Below, in pieces: positions 16,122 to 25,396 of a stretch of DNA of 64,000 nt (the first letter of the stretch is position 1; each line of letters opens with the position of its first letter). The notes under the pieces were generated by a model. The model saw only the letters and a program-made list of their open reading frames with translations. It ran no database searches and was not told where the DNA came from. The DNA comes from Haloplanus ruber (lineage in GTDB: Archaea > Halobacteriota > Halobacteria > Halobacteriales > Haloferacaceae), in assembly GCF_024494725.1 (NCBI RefSeq), contig NZ_JANHDK010000001.1, positions 1,178,001 to 1,242,000 on the forward strand, given 5' to 3'. Position numbers and translations under genes: made by a program.

Positions 16122-17699
16122 TCAGGCCGCCTCTGTGTCGGCGTCGGACGCCTCGGGGGCCGGCTCTCGTTCCTCCTCGTCGCCGAGGTCGGTCGCGTCG
16201 AGTCGCTCGTCGATCCGTACTAGCTGGATCGCCGCCTCGGCGGCCGTCGTCAACACGGCGGCTTTCAGCGACGCGGGTTCGACGACCGGCGACTCGCCGA
16301 GGATGTCGCCGGTCGTCCCCCCGAGGACGTCGATGCCGACCGCGTCCCGCCCCTCGGCGCGGGCGACGCGCAGTCGGACCTCCGCTCGCCCGGCGTCCAC
16401 GCCGGCCGTGGCCGCGAGCGCCCGGGGGACGGCGAGCAGGGCGTTTCCGAACCCGTCGGCGGCGAGTTGGTGACGGCCGGCGAGCGATCTGGCAGCCCGG
16501 TCGACGGCTCGGGCGGCGGTGGCTTCGACGGCCCCGCCGCCGGGGACGATTCGTTCGTCGCGGGTCGCCGCGGCCGTCGCCGCGACAGCCGCCTCGACCG
16601 AACGCTCGAAGGCACCGACCGTCCGCGGGTCGGGCGCCCGACAGAACAGGGTGTGGGTCGGCTCGCCGGCCTCGGACGTGACGAACGTCATGTCCCGGCC
16701 GGCCTTGCGGCGGACGTCCACGTCGCCGGTGCCGAGCGTCGCCGCCGAGACCTGATCGAGCGTCGGGACGACCGTCGCGCCGGTCGCCCGTGCCACCCGG
16801 TCGGCCACGTCGGCGTCGACGCGGTTGATACCGAGAACTCCCGCCGCGGCGAGTGCCGATTCGACGCGTTCGTTGATCGCTCGCTCGGTGACGACGACAC
16901 CACAGCCGGCGTCGACCGCCGCCTGTAACTGTGCGGCGAACGCATCGGACTCGTGTTCGCGGAGCGCCTCGCGGTCCGCAAAGGAGTTGGCGTCGAGCGT
17001 GACGCGGCGGCTGACCCGACCGAGTTGGCTCCCCGCGTGGGGGACGTCGACCGTCGAGGAGAGGACGGCAATCCCCGTCTCGCCTTTCGACCGGGGCATG
17101 GATTCGAGCACCGGTCCCCGCTGGATCACGACCCCCGGAACGAGATTCGTCTCGGCTGTCGCACCGCCGGCCCGGGAGACGACCTGGATGCGTTCGCGGG
17201 CGTCGGGACCGGCCTCGGCGACGGCGTCGGCAATCTGTGCCGCGACGGATCGGCGGACCTGTGGGTTCCGGGTCGCCGTGAGAGTGGTCCGGGCGACGGC
17301 GGCCGGTCCGTACTCCGAGAGTGGACGGGCCGCGCCGTCGACGGCGTCGAGTGCGACGTCGAGTCCCTCGCGAAACCCCCGTTCTATCGCGGTCGGGTGA
17401 AGGCCACGCTCGGCGAGGCGGTCTGCCTCGCGGAGGAGGGCACCAACCAGCGTCACGACAGTCCCGGTGCCGTCCCCGTACACATCGTGGAAGTCCGAGG
17501 CAGCCGTATCGAGGAGTGTGACCGCCGGATCGGACACGTCGAGCCGGTCGAGTAGCTCTGCCGACGAGGCGGTCGCCGTCACGGTGCCGTCCCGCTGTAT
17601 CAGCAGTTTGTTCGCCCCGAACGGACCGAGAGCGGTTTCGACGACGTCACAGACGGTGCGGACGCCGGTGACCAGCTCCTCGTTGACCATGCACGCCAT
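16122..17699 (-). CDS. Divergent group II chaperonin (TCP-1/Cpn60) paralogue B
   Basis: A 525-residue chaperonin-fold protein. LGPFGANKLLI corresponds to the conserved LGP-GM-K region. The ATP motif reads GDGTGTVV, with Gly for the second Thr, and the NDGATIL motif is replaced by ATASSAELL. The VPGGGAVEA loop is retained, unlike in paralogue A. The tail is acidic and disordered. The start at 17699 (MACMVNEEL) has CATTATTC about 25 bases upstream; an ATG three codons later is also possible. A and B are more similar to each other in layout than either is to a canonical thermosome subunit, and their altered motifs are complementary, so a mixed complex is a reasonable hypothesis. Confidence 0.8.
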   Translation of the reverse strand: MACMVNEELVTGVRTVCDVVETALGPFGANKLLIQRDGTVTATASSAELLDRLDVSDPAVTLLDTAASDFHDVYGDGTGTVVTLVGALLREADRLAERGLHPTAIERGFREGLDVALDAVDGAARPLSEYGPAAVARTTLTATRNPQVRRSVAAQIADAVAEAGPDARERIQVVSRAGGATAETNLVPGVVIQRGPVLESMPRSKGETGIAVLSSTVDVPHAGSQLGRVSRRVTLDANSFADREALREHESDAFAAQLQAAVDAGCGVVVTERAINERVESALAAAGVLGINRVDADVADRVARATGATVVPTLDQVSAATLGTGDVDVRRKAGRDMTFVTSEAGEPTHTLFCRAPDPRTVGAFERSVEAAVAATAAATRDERIVPGGGAVEATAARAVDRAARSLAGRHQLAADGFGNALLAVPRALAATAGVDAGRAEVRLRVARAEGRDAVGIDVLGGTTGDILGESPVVEPASLKAAVLTTAAEAAIQLVRIDERLDATDLGDEEEREPAPEASDADTEAA

Positions 17700-17804
17700 C
17701 GTATCCCGTGGGATGAATAATGTGTCGTATCGGTCAGCCGGGCCGTCCCCGACGCCGCCGACGTGACACGTGAAGCTTTACCGCACGGCTGTCAACCGAG
17801 CGTC

Positions 17805-18473
17805 ATGGAACAGTGGACTGACCTGACACAGCCCATCACGGAGGACGTCGCGACCCACCCACCCGGACACACACTCCCGGAGTTCGAGGACGTCGCCACG
17901 TACGACGACGACGGCGTCAACATCACACGGCTCCATCTGGAGACACACTGTGGCACGCATATGGATGCCCCGACACACTTCTTCCCGGCCGCGGAGTACG
18001 ACACCATCGACGACGTCTCGCCGGCGGAGATGCTTACCGAGGGCGTCGTCGTCGACTGTCGGGATGTCGACCGCGGGACGGCCATCTCCCGCGAGCGAAT
18101 CGCGAGCGCAGTCGAGTCGGTTCGGCTCGACCCCGGTGACTTCGTCATCCTCGATACGGGAACGGACCCGACCGAAACGCCCCCGGAGGTGTATCTCCAC
18201 GAGTACGCCTACCCCTCGATGGCGGCCGTGGAGTTCCTCCTCGACCGGGAGGTGTCGGTGATCGCAACCGACGCGCTCGGGGTTGACGCCCCCGGTGCGA
18301 GCATCGACGACCACGAGATCCACCGGCGGCTCCTCGGAAACGGCGTGCGCATCGTCGAGGGTGTCGCGAACCTCGGAGCACTCGACCCCGGGCGGTACGA
18401 CGTCGTCTGCACGCCGCTCCCGTACGAGGGGCGCGACGGCTCGCAGGTACGGTTGCTCGTTCGGGCACAGTGA
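17805..18473 (+). CDS. Cyclase family protein, kynurenine formamidase-like
   Basis: A 222-residue metal-dependent hydrolase. The family motif HxGTHxDxPxH is present as HCGTHMDAPTH (about residues 48-58), with the N-terminal DLTQPITEDVATHPPGH and the conserved GVDAPGA near residue 160. Relatives include arylformamidase (KynB) and various amidohydrolases, so the substrate remains open. The start at 17805 (MEQWTDLTQPI) is used because the family begins at this point; 14 extra residues from 17763 would include the promoter. It is not obviously linked to the chaperonin or ABC genes around it. Confidence 0.82.
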   Translation: MEQWTDLTQPITEDVATHPPGHTLPEFEDVATYDDDGVNITRLHLETHCGTHMDAPTHFFPAAEYDTIDDVSPAEMLTEGVVVDCRDVDRGTAISRERIASAVESVRLDPGDFVILDTGTDPTETPPEVYLHEYAYPSMAAVEFLLDREVSVIATDALGVDAPGASIDDHEIHRRLLGNGVRIVEGVANLGALDPGRYDVVCTPLPYEGRDGSQVRLLVRAQ

Positions 18474-18558
18474 CGGCGCCCGTCGTCCGCGGTCAGTATG
18501 CCGCGGCCGACACGGGGCGGACAGCGTCGGGACCCCGGGGGTGAGCCGGGGTGATAGC

Positions 18559-19566
18559 TCACTTCACGATGTCGATCTTGCGGCGGTCCATCGACATCGC
18601 GACGGCAATGATGACGACGAACCCGAGAACGATTTCCTGCACGAACGACTGGATGCCAACCAGGTTCATGCCGTTCGCGAGAACGCCGATGACGAGGACG
18701 CCGAGGAGAGTCCGATGGGGGCCGCCGACGCCGCCGGTGAGAGCGGTCCCGCCCATCACGATGGCGGCGATGGACTGGAGGAGCAGTCCGGTGCCCATGC
18801 CGGGGGAGGCGGAGGACGTCCGGGCGGCCAGAAGCGCGCCGGCGACGCCACAGAGCAGCCCCGAGACGACGAAGGCGCCGATCTTGTATCGGTCGACGCG
18901 GACACCCGAGAGGTCGGCGACCTCCTCGTTCTCGCCGAGGGCGTAACAGTACCTGCCGAAGGGCGTCTTGAACGCGATGAACGTCATCAGCAGGTAGAAC
19001 AACAGCCCCCAGATAACGATATTCGGAATCGAAAAGATGAGTTCACCCGTCGATACCCACCGAACGCTCGGGTCCCGGTAGGGGACGGACGTGCCGCCGG
19101 TCAACAGCAGGGCCGACCCCGAGAGAATCGAGAGCGATCCAAGGGTGACGAGAAAGGAGGGGATCTTGAGTTTCGCGAATACGATGCCGTTGAGCGCGCC
19201 GAAGACGGTTCCGGCGATGACCGCCACGAGGAGCGCGAGCACTCCCAACTGGTAGTCGGAGATCAGCATGGCGGCGATGACGCCCGTGATCCCGACCATC
19301 GATTCAATCGAGAGGTCGATACTCTGCTGGAGGATCGGGAAGGTCCCGGCCAGCGAGACCAGAAGGAGGATCGTGCTGTTCCGGAGGACGTTGTCGACCA
19401 GGTTGGACACGGTGAAGAAGTTCGGCGACGCGATGCTGAACGCGATGACGAGCAAGAACAGTAGGACGAACGGACCGAGGTCGATCACCCAGTCCTGTGG
19501 CGTCCGTTCCGCCCGTATCTTCGTGAGCCGTGCACCCGCTCTGTCGAGTAGCGTTCCGTCCGCCAT
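18559..19566 (-). CDS. Sugar ABC transporter permease, RbsC type
   Basis: A 335-residue inner membrane protein with about ten hydrophobic segments, belonging to the BPD_transp_2 (CUT2) group of pentose, ribose and galactose permeases. FPILQQSIDLSIESMVG is the typical QSIDLSV-like segment, and GTALTGGVG occurs near the C-terminus. It is one base downstream of the ATPase gene and is the last gene of the substrate-binding protein, ATPase, permease order. A single RbsC subunit suggests a homodimeric channel. The sugar is not evident; ribose, xylose, arabinose, glucose and nucleosides are all carried by this class. Confidence 0.88.
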   Translation of the reverse strand: MADGTLLDRAGARLTKIRAERTPQDWVIDLGPFVLLFLLVIAFSIASPNFFTVSNLVDNVLRNSTILLLVSLAGTFPILQQSIDLSIESMVGITGVIAAMLISDYQLGVLALLVAVIAGTVFGALNGIVFAKLKIPSFLVTLGSLSILSGSALLLTGGTSVPYRDPSVRWVSTGELIFSIPNIVIWGLLFYLLMTFIAFKTPFGRYCYALGENEEVADLSGVRVDRYKIGAFVVSGLLCGVAGALLAARTSSASPGMGTGLLLQSIAAIVMGGTALTGGVGGPHRTLLGVLVIGVLANGMNLVGIQSFVQEIVLGFVVIIAVAMSMDRRKIDIVK

Positions 19567-19567
19567 A

Positions 19568-21175
19568 TCAGATCATCATCTCGATAAGCGCTTCTTCGGT
19601 CGGTTTGTCGCCGACCGGTGCGTCGACGGCGTCGACGAGGCGACCCTTCTTCATCACGCCGATGCGGTTCGACATGCCGATGACCTCGGGGAGTTCGTCG
19701 CCGATGAACACCATCGACACCCCGTCCTCGGCGAGTTCGCGGCAGACGCGATACACTTCCTCTTTGGCCGCGACGTCGATGCCGCGGGTGACGTTGTCCA
19801 TGACGAGCACGTCGCTCTGGCGTTGCAGCCACTTCGCGAGGACGACCTTCTGCTGGTTGCCGCCGCTGAGTTGGTAGACCAGCGAGTCGAGTCTGGGCGT
19901 CTTGATGTCGAGTTGTTCGACCGACTCGGCGGCCATCTCGCGCTCTTTCCCGCCGTCGATGAGCGACAGAAGCGAGCCGACCCCGCCGAGGCTGTGACTG
20001 GTCCGTTCGGTCCCGATGCTGGGAAGGGAGACGTTCATCGTGAGGGGCTGATAGAGAAGCAATCCCTCGGCCTTCCGGTCCTTCGGGACGTATCCCATCC
20101 CCGTCTCGACCATCCGGCCCAGCGACGTTGGGTCGACTGGGTCGCCGTGGACGTGGACAGTACCGCCGTCGGGCGGGTCGACGCCACAGAGCGCTCGCCC
20201 CAGCGTGTTCTTGCCACAGCCCTCGACGCCAACGATGCCAAATATCTCCCCGTCTCGTACTGAAAAGGAGACGTCGTCGACGTCCCCAGCCACCGTGAGA
20301 CCGTCAGCGCGGAGCGCAACGTCCGCCGTCGAAGGGATCGAGGGTTGGCGGCTGGTCCGGTAGTACTCGTCGGCGGTTTCGCGGCCGACCATGGCGCGCT
20401 GGAGCATCGACTCGTCGGCCGTGGCGGCGTCGAACTCGTCGACGAGCGAGCCGTCCTTGAGGACGTAGATCCGGTCGCTGACTTCGAGTACCTCGTCGAG
20501 TTCGTGGGAGACGAACACGAACGAGGCGCGCTCGCGGAGTTCGTCGATCCGGTTGAACAGGAGTTCGCGGCCGTCTTCGTCCAGTCCGGCGGTCGGTTCG
20601 TCGAGGAGGATGATCGGATGATCGGTGTCGATCGATTCGCTGAACGCCTTCGAAACCTCGAGCATCTGCCGTTCGGTGAACGAGTACGACGAGACGGGCG
20701 CGGCCAGGTCGAGTTCGATACCGAGTTCCTCGATCACCTGTTCGGCTCGGGACCGCATCCGATCGGTGTTGACGATCCCGAACCGTGTGAAGTCGGGAAT
20801 CTGGTCCAGATAGAGGTTCTCGTAGCCGGTGAGGTTCGGAACGACGTCCTGTTCCTGTTTGACGATGGCGATGCCGCGATGGGCGGCGTCCCGCGGGCCG
20901 TCGATCTGTACGGGGCTGCCGTTGAGGACGATCCGTCCGGAATCGGGCCGGTGGATGCCGGTCAGCAGCTTCAAGAGCGTACTCTTTCCGGCGCCGTTCT
21001 CACCGACGAGGCCGACAACCTCTCCGGTCTCGATGGCGATGGACACGTCACTCAGTGCGTCGACGCTACGAAACGACTTGGAGATGGACTCGATTTCGAG
21101 TCTCGGCGCGGCCGTGTCAGCCGCGTCCTCGTCACGCTCGGAGAGGGATCGGTCGCCGGATATCGTGCCTATCAT
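19568..21175 (-). CDS. Sugar ABC transporter ATPase with two nucleotide-binding domains, RbsA type
   Basis: A 535-residue protein with two tandem ATPase domains, as in RbsA/MglA. Domain 1 has Walker A GENGAGKSTLLKLL and Walker B IILLDEPTAGLD. Its signature region is degenerate (YSFTERQMLEV). Domain 2 has GVEGCGKNTLG, where Asn replaces the Ser/Thr after Lys, an intact LSGGNQQKV signature, and VLVMDNVTRGID, where Asn replaces the catalytic Glu of DEPTRG. One composite ATP site is therefore probably weak, a trend seen in CUT2 ATPases but with different substitutions here. It lies between the substrate-binding protein gene and the permease gene, six bases after the former. Confidence 0.88.
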   Translation of the reverse strand: MIGTISGDRSLSERDEDAADTAAPRLEIESISKSFRSVDALSDVSIAIETGEVVGLVGENGAGKSTLLKLLTGIHRPDSGRIVLNGSPVQIDGPRDAAHRGIAIVKQEQDVVPNLTGYENLYLDQIPDFTRFGIVNTDRMRSRAEQVIEELGIELDLAAPVSSYSFTERQMLEVSKAFSESIDTDHPIILLDEPTAGLDEDGRELLFNRIDELRERASFVFVSHELDEVLEVSDRIYVLKDGSLVDEFDAATADESMLQRAMVGRETADEYYRTSRQPSIPSTADVALRADGLTVAGDVDDVSFSVRDGEIFGIVGVEGCGKNTLGRALCGVDPPDGGTVHVHGDPVDPTSLGRMVETGMGYVPKDRKAEGLLLYQPLTMNVSLPSIGTERTSHSLGGVGSLLSLIDGGKEREMAAESVEQLDIKTPRLDSLVYQLSGGNQQKVVLAKWLQRQSDVLVMDNVTRGIDVAAKEEVYRVCRELAEDGVSMVFIGDELPEVIGMSNRIGVMKKGRLVDAVDAPVGDKPTEEALIEMMI

Positions 21176-21181
21176 CCTCGG

Positions 21182-22537
21182 CTATGCGTACGGGTCGTTC
21201 CCGTTCTCGAACCGGTCTCGGTAGTCCTGCTCGATTTCGTCGAAGAGTTCGGTATCGGCGTACGCGTCGGGGACTTCGTAGTTCGAGGGCCTGTTTTCCT
21301 CCGTCCACAGCAACTGGCTGAAGTCCTCCTGTCTGATCGGACTCAAGAGGTTCTGGGGGTCCCAGCTGTCGCCGCTCTCCTCGATGGACATCGCCTCCCA
21401 GTCGTATGGGGAGGACCCATCGGAGAAGGCGACGTCGAGATACTTCTGAGGGCTGGTAAAGGACACATCGAGGTCGCTGAAGGTGTCCTGTGACAGCGCG
21501 TCGTTGATGATCATCGCGCCACCGCCGAACATCATCCGCTCGGGAACCTCCGGCCGCCAGCCGTGCAGCCAATCGTATCCCCTGACCACGGCCCAGCCGC
21601 CCTGCCAGAACGGCTGTGCCGCGAACACGCCCGCGAGCCAGGGCTGACCGTCGCCGCCGGTCCGGTCGCGGATGAGTTCGACCGACTCCTGGAAGCCGTC
21701 GTAGCCGACGACCGGAACCTCCATGTCGTTCTCCTCGAGCACCGAGATGGCGCCCAGTGCCACGCCGTCGTTCTGTCCGTACACGCCGTCGATATCGTCG
21801 CCGTACTGCGAGATGAAGTCGGACATGGCCTGGCGGCCCGTAGACCGGGTCCAGTCGCTCGGGATCGGGTCGCCAAGCCGTTCGATATCGGGATAGTCTT
21901 CCATCGCGACCTGTACGCCCTCGTTTCGGTGGGACCCGACGTGTCCCGGGACGCCGGTGATGTGGACGAAGTTACCCGACCCGCCCATCGCTTCGAAGAG
22001 GACGCGAGCCGTGGCGGCCCCCGTGCGGACGACTTCCGGGATCTGGTACTGGAGGAACTCCGGTCCCGAGTCCATCGGCGTCCACCACGTGGCCATCGTC
22101 CAGTAGCCGATGAACGGCACGCCGGCCTCCGCGGCCGTCTCGGCGATCGATCGAACGCCGGAGTTCTGATACGCCGTGCCGGTGATGATGTCGGAACCGC
22201 TGGTGGTCGCGGACTGAAGCTGGGAGATTTGCTGGGACTCCTGGCCGCCGTGTGCCTGATAATCCACCGTGAGATCGAGCGCCGACGCGGCCTCCCGGGC
22301 ACCCGCGAGAAACACCTGCCAGATGTCGTTTTCGAGGTTGTCCGGGGAGACGAACGCGCTATCGATTTCGCCGTCGTACGTGAATTCGCCGCCCCCGCCA
22401 CCACCGTCGCCGCCATCGCCGCCGTCGCCTCCGTCGCCACCCATGCAACCGGCGACACCCGCGGTGATGCCAGCCCCGATACCCGCGAGGTATCGGCGCC
22501 GATCTACCGGGGCCCCCAATTCGTTATCATCTATCAT
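21182..22537 (-). CDS. Sugar-binding lipoprotein of an RbsB-type ABC importer
   Basis: A 451-residue secreted protein. The start at 22537 gives a twin-arginine signal (RRRYLAGIGAG) and a lipobox GVAGC, so the mature protein is anchored by lipid-modified Cys. A Gly-Asp linker of about 18 residues follows, typical of haloarchaeal lipoproteins, then a periplasmic-binding-protein fold (peripla_BP_4, galactose/ribose type) with LQSATTSGSDIITGTAY and GVYGQNDGVALGAISVLEEN. The leaderless start is supported by GTTTATGCC about 32 bases upstream. It is first in an operon with the ATPase and permease. The sugar is unknown. Confidence 0.88.
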   Translation of the reverse strand: MIDDNELGAPVDRRRYLAGIGAGITAGVAGCMGGDGGDGGDGGDGGGGGGEFTYDGEIDSAFVSPDNLENDIWQVFLAGAREAASALDLTVDYQAHGGQESQQISQLQSATTSGSDIITGTAYQNSGVRSIAETAAEAGVPFIGYWTMATWWTPMDSGPEFLQYQIPEVVRTGAATARVLFEAMGGSGNFVHITGVPGHVGSHRNEGVQVAMEDYPDIERLGDPIPSDWTRSTGRQAMSDFISQYGDDIDGVYGQNDGVALGAISVLEENDMEVPVVGYDGFQESVELIRDRTGGDGQPWLAGVFAAQPFWQGGWAVVRGYDWLHGWRPEVPERMMFGGGAMIINDALSQDTFSDLDVSFTSPQKYLDVAFSDGSSPYDWEAMSIEESGDSWDPQNLLSPIRQEDFSQLLWTEENRPSNYEVPDAYADTELFDEIEQDYRDRFENGNDPYA

Positions 22538-22741
22538 GCATATAAATAATCGGAACAGATTGGCATAAACATTTTGAATATTCCTGTTCTCCAAGTAGAC
22601 AGTCGAACAGACATGTCAGCACGAATATCGCGGCAAAATTCGATGACTCTGTCGTGTTCGTTGACTAACGTATCCGCTGCCTGTCGATGGCGGTGGTGGC
22701 CCGGCGAAAGAATTTATGAACGGCGAGGAGGTGATTGATGT
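22538..22741. promoter_or_regulatory. AT-rich divergent promoter region of the sugar transporter and UlaG-like gene
   Basis: A 204-base AT-richer spacer. It carries TATA-like elements for both directions (GTTTATGCC for the minus strand, AATTTATGAA at 22711-22720 for the plus strand), a GAATATTC palindrome near 22576, and scattered CGAAC/GTTCG half-sites, including CGAACA near 22612 and TGTTCG near 22655. No clear regulator site can be assigned. Confidence 0.5.
22727..22735 (+). promoter_or_regulatory. Strong Shine-Dalgarno site that fixes a GTG start
   Basis: GGAGGTGAT at 22727-22735 lies about six bases before the GTG at 22742. It is a near-perfect match to the anti-SD of haloarchaeal 16S rRNA and decides this start over the nearby out-of-frame ATG codons. 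Most genes in this window have no such site. Confidence 0.7.
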
Positions 22742-23605
22742 GTGATTCACTCAACATGGGGCGACTGGTTCATCCGCGAAGAGGTCGAGGGCGCCGTCCC
22801 CGACGAACTGACCCTGTGGTATCTCGGGTGTAACGGGTTCGTCCTCCGGAGCCCCGAGACCACCGTCTACGTCGATCCGTACTTCGCCGACGGGGAACCA
22901 CCGAACCTGATTCGGATGCTCCCCGTTCCGCTCGATCCGGCGGACGCGACCGAGTGTGATGCGGTGTTGGCGACCCACGAACACATCGACCACATGCATC
23001 CGCCGTCATACGGCCCGCTGGTCGAGAATCTGGGTGCCGACGTGTACGCGACCACGGCGTGTTACGAGGAGGCCGACTACGACGGAGCGATGCGGGTGCC
23101 GAGCGAGCGAAAACACGTCGTCGAACCCGGGCAGACGTTCACGGTTGGCGACCTCACGATTCACGCGGTAGCGACCAACGACCCGGACGCACTCGGCGAG
23201 GTCGGCTACGTGGTCGAACACGCCTCAGGGACGTTCTTCCACGGCGGAGACAGTCGCCCTGCACCCGACGCCTTCGGAGCCGTCGCCGACGCGTTCGACA
23301 TCGACGTCGGCGCACTCGCACTCGGTTCCGTCGGGACCGTCTACGACCCCGAGACCGGCGCCGGCGAGCGAAACCGCTGGTATATGGACGAAAACCAGGT
23401 GATCGAGGCAGCCAACCAACTCGAACTCGACCGCCTCCTCCCGACACATTACGACATGTGGCGCGGACTCGGCGCCGATCCGAACGTCCTCAGCCACCAC
23501 GCCGCCTCGTTCACCTACCCTCAGGTGATCGAACACGCGGTCATCGGCGACCGCTTCAGCATCGCCGAACCCGGACCGAAGCGGGCGCGGTGCCTACGGG
23601 AGTGA
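22742..23605 (+). CDS. MBL-fold hydrolase, UlaG-like lactonase family
   Basis: A 287-residue metallo-beta-lactamase-fold protein. Metal motifs are THEHIDHMH (about residues 79-87), HGGDS (about 167) and PTHYDMW (about 235). The arrangement and the opening WLGHNG-like segment (LWYLGCNGFVL) resemble UlaG, the L-ascorbate 6-phosphate lactonase. In this sugar-acid setting it could open a sugar lactone. It begins with GTG at 22742, preceded by a perfect SD. It lies between two ABC importers, divergent from one and upstream of the other, so its substrate probably derives from an imported sugar or sugar acid. Confidence 0.82.
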   Translation: MIHSTWGDWFIREEVEGAVPDELTLWYLGCNGFVLRSPETTVYVDPYFADGEPPNLIRMLPVPLDPADATECDAVLATHEHIDHMHPPSYGPLVENLGADVYATTACYEEADYDGAMRVPSERKHVVEPGQTFTVGDLTIHAVATNDPDALGEVGYVVEHASGTFFHGGDSRPAPDAFGAVADAFDIDVGALALGSVGTVYDPETGAGERNRWYMDENQVIEAANQLELDRLLPTHYDMWRGLGADPNVLSHHAASFTYPQVIEHAVIGDRFSIAEPGPKRARCLRE

Positions 23606-23641
23606 GGCCCGCGAGGCCACAATCGTGTGATCGCAAGCCGG

Positions 23642-23695
23642 TCGAGAAAAATGAGTGGTTAATTATTTATATTACTAACTGACAACGATAGTCGT
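23642..23695 (+). promoter_or_regulatory. Promoter of the CUT1 sugar importer
   Basis: The very AT-rich TTAATTATTTATATTAC (about 23656-23672) supplies the TATA element, about 28 bases before the ATG at 23696. GTTA and TAAC flank it as an imperfect inverted repeat, which could be an operator centred on the core promoter. Confidence 0.5.
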
Positions 23696-25294
23696 ATGTC
23701 ATCCCGAGACACGAACGACGGGTCCAGTGGCGCAAATCTGGACACTGACGACGAGGAGACAACTCGGCGTGACTTCGTCAAGATCACGACGGGAGCGGCG
23801 AGTGCAGGTGCCATGGGCGCTCTCGCCGGTTGTGGTGGCGGCGGAGGCGGCGACGGGGGCGACGGGGGCGACGAGGGCGACGGCGGTGACGGGGGCGGTG
23901 GCGGCGGTGACGGTGGCGACGGCGGTGACGACAGCGGCGGAAGCGAAACCGTCACCGTCGACTTCCTCTCCGCGAACGCCGTCGAGAACGGCGACATCCA
24001 GAGTCACTACCAGTCGTCGATGGAGGACTTCGCGTCCAAGAACGGCGGCTACGAGGTCAACCTCCAGACCGCCTCGTACGGCGACGTTCAGCAGGCGCTG
24101 TCCTCGCGTGTCCAGAGCGGGAACCCACCGGCACTGGCCGAGTCCGGCGGCCTCGGTCTCCAGTTCTTCCGCAACGACCAGTTGGCCGACCACACCTCGT
24201 TCATGGAGGGAACCGACACCCTCCCCGACAACCTGACGAACGCCGGTCAACAGGTCTCAGAGTTCCGTGGGGACTACTGGTCGATGGGCGCCATGCGCAA
24301 CACGAACAGTAACCTCGGCATCCGGCCCAAGACGTTCTCGCAGGCCGGTGTCGAGAATCCGATGGAGGATCTGGCGACGTGGAGTCAGTTCTACGAGACC
24401 CTCCAGACAATCGACGAGGAACAGGACATCATCGCCTACGAGGAAACCGGCGTCCCGGGCGACCTCGAATCGTACTGGGGCTACGCCCGCACGGCGTACA
24501 CCGAGGGAACGGACCCGTGGATCCGGGGTGACGGCGCCGACCCGACCGTCGTGATCAACAACGAGGAGATGGAAGAGGACCGACAGAAGACCGACGGGAT
24601 GATCAAGGCGTGTATCAACCTCGCCGACGAGTTCAGCAGCGCAGAGGCCGCGTCCCGCGGCGACGAGGACATCCCGGCGCTGATGCTCAGCGGCCGCGTC
24701 GCCTCGTTCAACTACGCGCTGGCGACGGCGAACCGGTGGTACTCCGTCGACGAGAACGCCCAGATTGGCTGGAACGACGGTGAGGGCGACTTCATGCTGC
24801 TGCCCCACCCGCGACTGGACGAGGACTTCGGCAACGCCATCGGCATCGACGACCTCAGCGGTCACTCTGGCGAGCACGGCGGCCACGTCTGGGGCCTAGA
24901 GCAGTGTCACACCATCTTCAACGAGGTGAACGACCAACAGCAGGAGGGAGCCTTCACGCTCGGTCGCTACCTGCTCGAGGACGACGACTTCGTCCTCCCC
25001 GCGTGGGGCGAGTACTACGAGGCTATCCCGGGGCTGGCGCCCAAACTCGACGCGTTGCGCGACGAGTACGACCTGCCGCAGAACTTCGAACAGTCGCTCA
25101 CCAACCAGGTCGAATACGGCAGCCAGTACAGCAACACGGGCGGCCCGTGGGACGTCTGGCCGACCGACCCGGTCCGCTGGACCGACATCAACGAGACGAT
25201 CAGCCAGGCCATCGCCGGCCAACACAGCGTTCAGGAGACGCCCTCTATCGTTCGCGACCGAGTTCTCACGCGACTCGAAGAGGAGAACAACTGA
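23696..25294 (+). CDS. Extracellular sugar-binding lipoprotein, family 1
   Basis: A 532-residue secreted solute-binding protein. The signal has twin Arg (TTRRDFVKITTG) and the lipobox ALAGC; a Gly/Asp-rich linker of about 35 residues follows (DNA repeats of a 9-base unit). The remainder is an SBP_bac_1 fold with IRPKTFSQAGVENP and DLATWSQFYETL, as in maltose/multiple-sugar binding proteins. It binds the sugar outside the cell and delivers it to the permease pair encoded downstream. The long length matches CUT1 binding proteins of haloarchaea. The substrate is unknown. Confidence 0.88.
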   Translation: MSSRDTNDGSSGANLDTDDEETTRRDFVKITTGAASAGAMGALAGCGGGGGGDGGDGGDEGDGGDGGGGGGDGGDGGDDSGGSETVTVDFLSANAVENGDIQSHYQSSMEDFASKNGGYEVNLQTASYGDVQQALSSRVQSGNPPALAESGGLGLQFFRNDQLADHTSFMEGTDTLPDNLTNAGQQVSEFRGDYWSMGAMRNTNSNLGIRPKTFSQAGVENPMEDLATWSQFYETLQTIDEEQDIIAYEETGVPGDLESYWGYARTAYTEGTDPWIRGDGADPTVVINNEEMEEDRQKTDGMIKACINLADEFSSAEAASRGDEDIPALMLSGRVASFNYALATANRWYSVDENAQIGWNDGEGDFMLLPHPRLDEDFGNAIGIDDLSGHSGEHGGHVWGLEQCHTIFNEVNDQQQEGAFTLGRYLLEDDDFVLPAWGEYYEAIPGLAPKLDALRDEYDLPQNFEQSLTNQVEYGSQYSNTGGPWDVWPTDPVRWTDINETISQAIAGQHSVQETPSIVRDRVLTRLEEENN

Positions 25295-25396
25295 ACGAGA
25301 ATCCCCGTCACGTCGGGTGATCGACACCCGTCGGCGGGCTGTGTGGCGACGAAGCGGACGGAAAACTTTATCACCCTATTATTGATGATTGAGACC

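Noticed and set aside
23842-23940. Tandem 9-base Gly-Asp repeats as a mobile or regulatory repeat
   Set aside because: They encode the usual low-complexity linker after the lipobox of a haloarchaeal lipoprotein; the same is seen at 22380-22441.
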